DNA from: Hyphomicrobiales bacterium | GTDB taxonomy: Bacteria; Pseudomonadota; Alphaproteobacteria; Rhizobiales; JACESI01 | Length of the DNA: 39,153 nucleotides | Direction: 5' to 3' | Assembly (NCBI GenBank): GCA_039989895.1 | Contig: JBDXGY010000006.1 | Coordinates: 899,092 to 938,244, forward strand | Shown here: positions 35,413 to 39,153 of the stretch, piece by piece | How the letters are laid out: every line of letters begins with the position of its first letter | Numbering within the stretch: the first letter of the stretch is position 1 | Made by a program: the position numbers and the translations under genes | Notes under the pieces: generated by a model | What the model saw: only the letters and a program-made list of their open reading frames with translations | What the model was told of the DNA's origin: nothing | Database searches by the model: none

Positions 35413-36264
35413 ATGAGCGATCATCAAGTGACTGTTAGTGTTGACTGGCTGGCAGAGCATATCAACGATGACGACGTAGCCGTGGTTGATGGCACATGGC
35501 ATTTGCCAAATGTTGACCGTGATCCCGAAGCTGAATATTTAGAAGGCCACATTCCAGGGGCTGTCTTTTTTGATCTTGAAAAGCAATCAGACCGCACCTC
35601 CCATATGGGTTTAATGATGCCAATTGCGATGCAATTTGGACGCGAAATGGGCGAGCTTGGCATTAGCGAGAGCGATACAATCATCATTTACGATACAACA
35701 GGTCTCTTTTCTGCCGCGCGCGTTTGGTGGATGTTCCGTCAGTTTAGCGCACAAAAAGTATATATCTTGGATGGCGGCCTACCCGCATGGAAAAAAGCCG
35801 GACACGCCCTTGAAACAGGCCCCTTGAAACCTGAACCAAAAACATTTCGCGCAGAAATCTCTGACGATGTCATCGTTGGCCTTGATACAATGAAAGAGGC
35901 CGTAGAAAACCCTGAAGGCCCCCTCTTGCTTGATGCGCGCGAGGCGGCGCGCTTTGATGGCACAGCCCCAGAACCACGCCCTGAGGTGTGCAGTGGGCAC
36001 ATGCCAGGCGCCATGAATTTGCCCTATGACAGCTTATTAGATGATGAGCGCAAGCTGCTGGATGTAGCGACTTTACAGAAAAAATTTGATGAAGTGGGTT
36101 ACGACCCCGACAAACCAACCATCGCCACATGCGGTTCAGGGGTAACGGCCTGTGTCATTCTTGCGGCCCTCGCCCGCCTTGGCAACACAGATGTGCCGCT
36201 TTACGATGGCTCATGGTCCGAATGGGGAGCAACAGTAGGCTTACCTGTCGCGACAAAAGAATAG
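35413..36264 (+). CDS. sseA: 3-mercaptopyruvate sulfurtransferase
   Basis: A 283-aa two-domain rhodanese. The N-terminal inactive domain (about 5-130) has DGTWHLPNVDRDPEAEYLEGHIPGA and YDTTGLFSAARVWWMFR. The C-terminal domain carries the active-site Cys240 in ATCGSGVTACVI; the CGSGVT loop is the mercaptopyruvate type rather than the thiosulfate type. It transfers sulfur from 3-mercaptopyruvate to thiol acceptors or cyanide. With cysK it forms a small cysteine-metabolism pair. GAGGAAACC precedes the ATG. Confidence 0.94.
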   Translation: MSDHQVTVSVDWLAEHINDDDVAVVDGTWHLPNVDRDPEAEYLEGHIPGAVFFDLEKQSDRTSHMGLMMPIAMQFGREMGELGISESDTIIIYDTTGLFSAARVWWMFRQFSAQKVYILDGGLPAWKKAGHALETGPLKPEPKTFRAEISDDVIVGLDTMKEAVENPEGPLLLDAREAARFDGTAPEPRPEVCSGHMPGAMNLPYDSLLDDERKLLDVATLQKKFDEVGYDPDKPTIATCGSGVTACVILAALARLGNTDVPLYDGSWSEWGATVGLPVATKE

Positions 36265-36305
36265 CCCATCGCGACAAGAAATATCAAATTAACGGATCGA
36301 AAGCG

Positions 36306-37109
36306 CTAGTGCAAAATCTGGCTTAAGAACATCTTGGTGCGTTCATGCTGGGGATTATCGAAGAATGGCTCTGGTGCATTTTCTTCAACAATTTGGCCCG
36401 CATCCATAAAGATCACACGATTGGCAACCTGACGCGCAAAACCCATCTCGTGGGTCACACAAATCATCGTCATGCCTTCTTCGGCAAGGCCAACCATTGT
36501 ATCAAGCACTTCTTTAATCATCTCTGGATCAAGCGCTGAGGTCGGCTCATCAAAGAGCATAATGCGCGGGTTCATGCATAGTGAGCGCGCGATAGCCACA
36601 CGTTGTTGCTGACCACCGGAAAGCTGACCGGGAAATTTGTGTGCCTGTTCTGGAATTTTCACACGCTCCAGATAGTGCATTGCAACTTCTTCCGCTTCGC
36701 GTTTCGGCATTTTGCGAACCCAAATCGGAGCCAAAGTACAATTTTCAAGAATGGTCAGATGCGGGAACAAATTGAAGTGTTGAAACACCATGCCAACTTC
36801 ACGGCGTACTTCGTCAATCTTTTTGAGATCATTAGTAAGCTCATTGCCATCGACAATAATCTGACCCTTCTGGTGCTCTTCAAGACGATTGATACAACGG
36901 ATCATCGTCGATTTTCCTGAACCAGACGGCCCAGCAACAACGATACGTTCCCCACGCATAACGCGCAGATCAATGTCTTTCAAAACATGAAAATCACCAT
37001 ACCATTTATTCATACCAACAATATCGATGGCAACATCGGTATCCGATATTTGCATCTTAGCGCGGTCAACGACCATATCGTCGGGTTTTACTACGTTATC
37101 TGCCGTCAT
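36306..37109 (-). CDS. aapP: General L-amino-acid ABC transporter ATP-binding protein AapP
   Basis: A 267-aa polar amino acid ABC ATPase. Walker A is GPSGSGKST at about 60-68, the Q-loop lies in [15 protein letters not shown], the signature is [15 protein letters not shown], Walker B is [14 protein letters not shown], and the switch His is in VTHEMGFA. It carries about 25 extra N-terminal residues before the ABC core, which is common in AapP. It powers import of many L-amino acids with AapJ, AapQ and AapM. AGGATAAAG precedes the ATG, and the gene lies 12 bp after aapM. Confidence 0.93.
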   Translation of the reverse strand: MTADNVVKPDDMVVDRAKMQISDTDVAIDIVGMNKWYGDFHVLKDIDLRVMRGERIVVAGPSGSGKSTMIRCINRLEEHQKGQIIVDGNELTNDLKKIDEVRREVGMVFQHFNLFPHLTILENCTLAPIWVRKMPKREAEEVAMHYLERVKIPEQAHKFPGQLSGGQQQRVAIARSLCMNPRIMLFDEPTSALDPEMIKEVLDTMVGLAEEGMTMICVTHEMGFARQVANRVIFMDAGQIVEENAPEPFFDNPQHERTKMFLSQILH

Positions 37110-37121
37110 AGTCTTTATCCT

Positions 37122-38480
37122 TTAATTTCGATGACCGGTGTCGAGACGCTGTTCCATGAAAATAGAATAACGCGACATCGAGAAACAGAAGATCCAATAA
37201 ATAACGGCGGCGAATAAATAGCCCGACATTGCCTGAACGGGTGTAGCCCATGTTGGATCAGAAAAACTTGATTGAATTTGGCCAAGAAAGTCGAACAGTC
37301 CGATAATCAAAACCAGTGTCGTATCCTTGAAAAGACCGATGAATGTATTGACGATGCCTGGTATTACAAGCGTTAGCGCCTGTGGCAGGATGATTTTTTG
37401 TATCATTTGCCAATAATTCAGCCCCAGAGCCATCGCCCCCTCATATTGCCCTTTTGGCAACGCCTGAATACCACCACGGATCACCTCAGCCATATATGCT
37501 GACTGAAACAGTGTAACACCGATCAACGCCCGCAGAAGCTTATCGAAGGTAACACCTTCAGGTAGGAACAATGGCAACATCACAGATGACATGAACAACA
37601 CTGTTATGAGCGGAACGCCACGCCAAAACTCAATGAACATGACGCTCAACATTTTAACGGCTGGCATTTTCGAGCGACGACCAAGAGCAAGCAATATACC
37701 GATCGGCAGTGACGCAACAATACCACTAACAGCGATCACAAGTGTAACAAGCAATCCGCCCCAAATTTCAGTTTCAACATGCTCCAGCCCTAAGGGAGCC
37801 GAAATGATTGCCATCACAACAGCAAGAACCACCATGCCTAAAATAACCATTCGGATACTTGGCATAGGATCACTATCAGTCCCCCGCGCAATGAAAGTAG
37901 CGAGTGCGATAAATATGCATGTCAAAATAAGGAAATCGACCCAAAATGCTGCAAAAGAAGGCCCCATGAATGAGCCAGCAACAAGAAAGCCGTCAAGCAT
38001 CACATGACCACCTGTCAAAAGCACAAAAGCTGCAACAGGAAACACACCAAACATAAAGAGCAGATTTGGCAATTTATAAGGCACTTTAGGGATCAGCAAA
38101 CAAGCACCACTGATCGCAAACATTAAATAGACGATATTGACGCGCCAAATTTCATCAGGTGGATACCGCCCATAGATGAAAAGCTTCATATTAGCACCAA
38201 CATAGGGCCAACATGCACCAAACCAGTCATCGGGCTTCACGCCACCTTGTTTGAGAGTTGCACAAACTTCACGATTTTCACCAAACCAAGCCGGGCTGAT
38301 CAAAGCAAAATCTATGACTGGCGGCACGACCTTATAAATGACGTATAAAGCAATAAATGTAGCAAGTGCGTTCAAGGGGGTGGAAAACAAGTTTGTTTTC
38401 AACCAATAAAAAATACCCTTGGTACCATCTGGTGCCGGTAATTCATGAAGCATTTCTTTGCGAACATATCCGTTTGACAT
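37122..38480 (-). CDS. aapM: General L-amino-acid ABC transporter permease AapM
   Basis: A 452-aa inner-membrane permease. The C-terminal 220 residues form the HEAT/His-Glu-type amino acid permease domain, with GLLVTLVIAVSGIVASLPIGILLALGRRS, EFWRGVPLITVLFMSSVMLPLF, the coupling EAA-like loop QSAYMAEVIRGGIQALPKGQYEGAMALGL and PGIVNTFIGLFKDTTLVLIIGL. The N-terminal half is an extra membrane region with a cysteine-containing periplasmic loop (GENREVCATLK and FGACWPY), typical of AapM. It is somewhat longer than the Rhizobium protein. It lies 4 bp after aapQ with a good AGGTAGGA site. Confidence 0.92.
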   Translation of the reverse strand: MSNGYVRKEMLHELPAPDGTKGIFYWLKTNLFSTPLNALATFIALYVIYKVVPPVIDFALISPAWFGENREVCATLKQGGVKPDDWFGACWPYVGANMKLFIYGRYPPDEIWRVNIVYLMFAISGACLLIPKVPYKLPNLLFMFGVFPVAAFVLLTGGHVMLDGFLVAGSFMGPSFAAFWVDFLILTCIFIALATFIARGTDSDPMPSIRMVILGMVVLAVVMAIISAPLGLEHVETEIWGGLLVTLVIAVSGIVASLPIGILLALGRRSKMPAVKMLSVMFIEFWRGVPLITVLFMSSVMLPLFLPEGVTFDKLLRALIGVTLFQSAYMAEVIRGGIQALPKGQYEGAMALGLNYWQMIQKIILPQALTLVIPGIVNTFIGLFKDTTLVLIIGLFDFLGQIQSSFSDPTWATPVQAMSGYLFAAVIYWIFCFSMSRYSIFMEQRLDTGHRN

Positions 38481-38484
38481 AGTC

Positions 38485-39153
38485 CTACCTCTCTACCAGC
38501 GCCATGCGATTATTATACCAGTTCATGAAGCTCGATGTGAGGAGCGACAAGACTAGGTATGTCAGCATAGTAATCATAATTATCTCAGTCTCGCGGCCTG
38601 ACTGGTTCAGCGCAGTACCGGCAAAAATCGAGACAAGTTCAGGATAGGCAATCGCCACAGCCAAAGACGAGTTTTTGGTCAAGTTCAAAAATTGGTTCGT
38701 CAAAGGTGGAATAATAACGCGCAATGCCTGAGGAATAATAACAAGATTAAGCGTCGGCTTGGCACGCAATCCAAGCGCATAAGATGCCTCTGTTTGACCT
38801 TTGTTGATCGCAAGAATGCCCGCACGTACAATTTCTGCAATGAAGGCTGACGTGTAAATTGTAAGCGCCGTCAAGAGTGCAATGAACTCAGGCAGAACCG
38901 ACATTCCACCCCGCGCACCGAAGCGTGCAAGTTTTGGATAGTCAAAACTTAGCGGCAAACCAGAAAGAAGAAAAACAACAATTGGCAGACCAACAACAAG
39001 GCCTAATGTTGTCAACCCTTTTGGAAACTGCTGGCCCGTCGCCATCTGGCGTTTCGTGGCCCAGCTGTTGATAAAGTAAGAGGCGATAATGCCAATAATG
39101 ATTGCAATTCCAGTCAACCACAAGAGGTCACCCGCTATTGGCTTGGGAGCAAT
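38485..39153 (-). CDS. aapQ: General L-amino-acid ABC transporter permease AapQ, 5' part cut by the window edge
   Basis: The reading frame stays open to the last base, giving about 222 C-terminal residues beginning IAPKPIAGDLLWLTGIA. It is the AapQ partner of AapM: FALLTALTIYTSAFIAEIVRAGI-type EFIALLTALTIYTSAFIAEIVRAGILAINKGQTEASYALGL is the permease coupling loop, and RVIIPPLTNQFLNLTKNSSLAVAIAYPELVS the following segments. A full AapQ is about 400 aa, so roughly half is missing, together with aapJ, both expected to the right. The TTG at 39123 is an internal codon, not the start. Confidence 0.92.
   Translation of the reverse strand: MAPKPIAGDLLWLTGIAIIIGIIASYFINSWATKRQMATGQQFPKGLTTLGLVVGLPIVVFLLSGLPLSFDYPKLARFGARGGMSVLPEFIALLTALTIYTSAFIAEIVRAGILAINKGQTEASYALGLRAKPTLNLVIIPQALRVIIPPLTNQFLNLTKNSSLAVAIAYPELVSIFAGTALNQSGRETEIIMITMLTYLVLSLLTSSFMNWYNNRMALVER

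Overview
The window looks like a chromosomal segment from a moderately AT-rich, probably marine, alphaproteobacterium, most likely Hyphomicrobiales (Rhizobiales) or a near relative. The reasons are the lptF-lptG-lptD-surA-pdxA-rsmA order opposite pepA/holC, an aap-type general amino-acid ABC transporter, three binding-protein-dependent carboxylate-type transporters, and a ChrR-like cupin beside a fatty-acid modification cluster. This placement is inferred from gene content; no tree or search was run.

Layout. Positions 1-2.1 kb (mostly minus strand) hold the 5' half of a tRNA-Trp gene, a small peptidoglycan hydrolase with a peptidoglycan-binding domain, a class I methyltransferase and holC. 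A small secreted protein of unknown function (plus strand) separates holC from pepA (minus). From 4.65 to 12.4 kb (plus) runs the envelope and housekeeping operon lptF-lptG-lptD-surA-pdxA-rsmA. It makes the LPS export permease pair, the outer-membrane LPS translocon, a periplasmic chaperone for outer-membrane proteins, a vitamin B6 enzyme and the 16S rRNA dimethylase.

From 12.4 to 22.0 kb (minus) lie eight genes read as tctC-tctB-tctA-dctB-dctD-dctP-dctQ-dctM. They encode a tripartite tricarboxylate transporter, a DctB/DctD two-component system and a DctPQM TRAP transporter. The gap between tctA and dctB is only 38 bp, so the sensor pair may be transcribed with the Tct transporter. Divergent from this (22.4-28.9 kb, plus) is a tightly coupled operon: TAXI-type TRAP receptor, fused TRAP permease, universal stress protein, class III aminotransferase and a beta-keto acid cleavage enzyme (BKACE/DUF849). 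It reads as an uptake-plus-catabolism unit for an amino compound that is not yet identified. In all three transporters a strong stem-loop lies just behind the binding-protein gene and before the permease gene.

From 29.0 to 34.1 kb there is a lipid-modification cluster: FAD oxidoreductase, DUF1365 protein and cyclopropane-fatty-acid-synthase-type methyltransferase on plus, then a short-chain dehydrogenase and a ChrR-like cupin on minus. The ChrR-like protein keeps the C-terminal cupin metal ligands but lacks the N-terminal zinc cysteines, and no sigma-factor gene adjoins it. From 34.3 to 36.3 kb (plus) are a cysteine synthase and a 3-mercaptopyruvate sulfurtransferase. From 36.3 kb to the right edge (minus) are aapP, aapM and a truncated aapQ.

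No CRISPR array, insertion sequence or recognisable prophage block was seen. The most interesting points are the TAXI/aminotransferase/BKACE operon, the sigma-less and cysteine-less ChrR homologue beside the lipid cluster, and a DctD protein with a GAFPGA loop but no visible sigma-54 promoter at its expected target.
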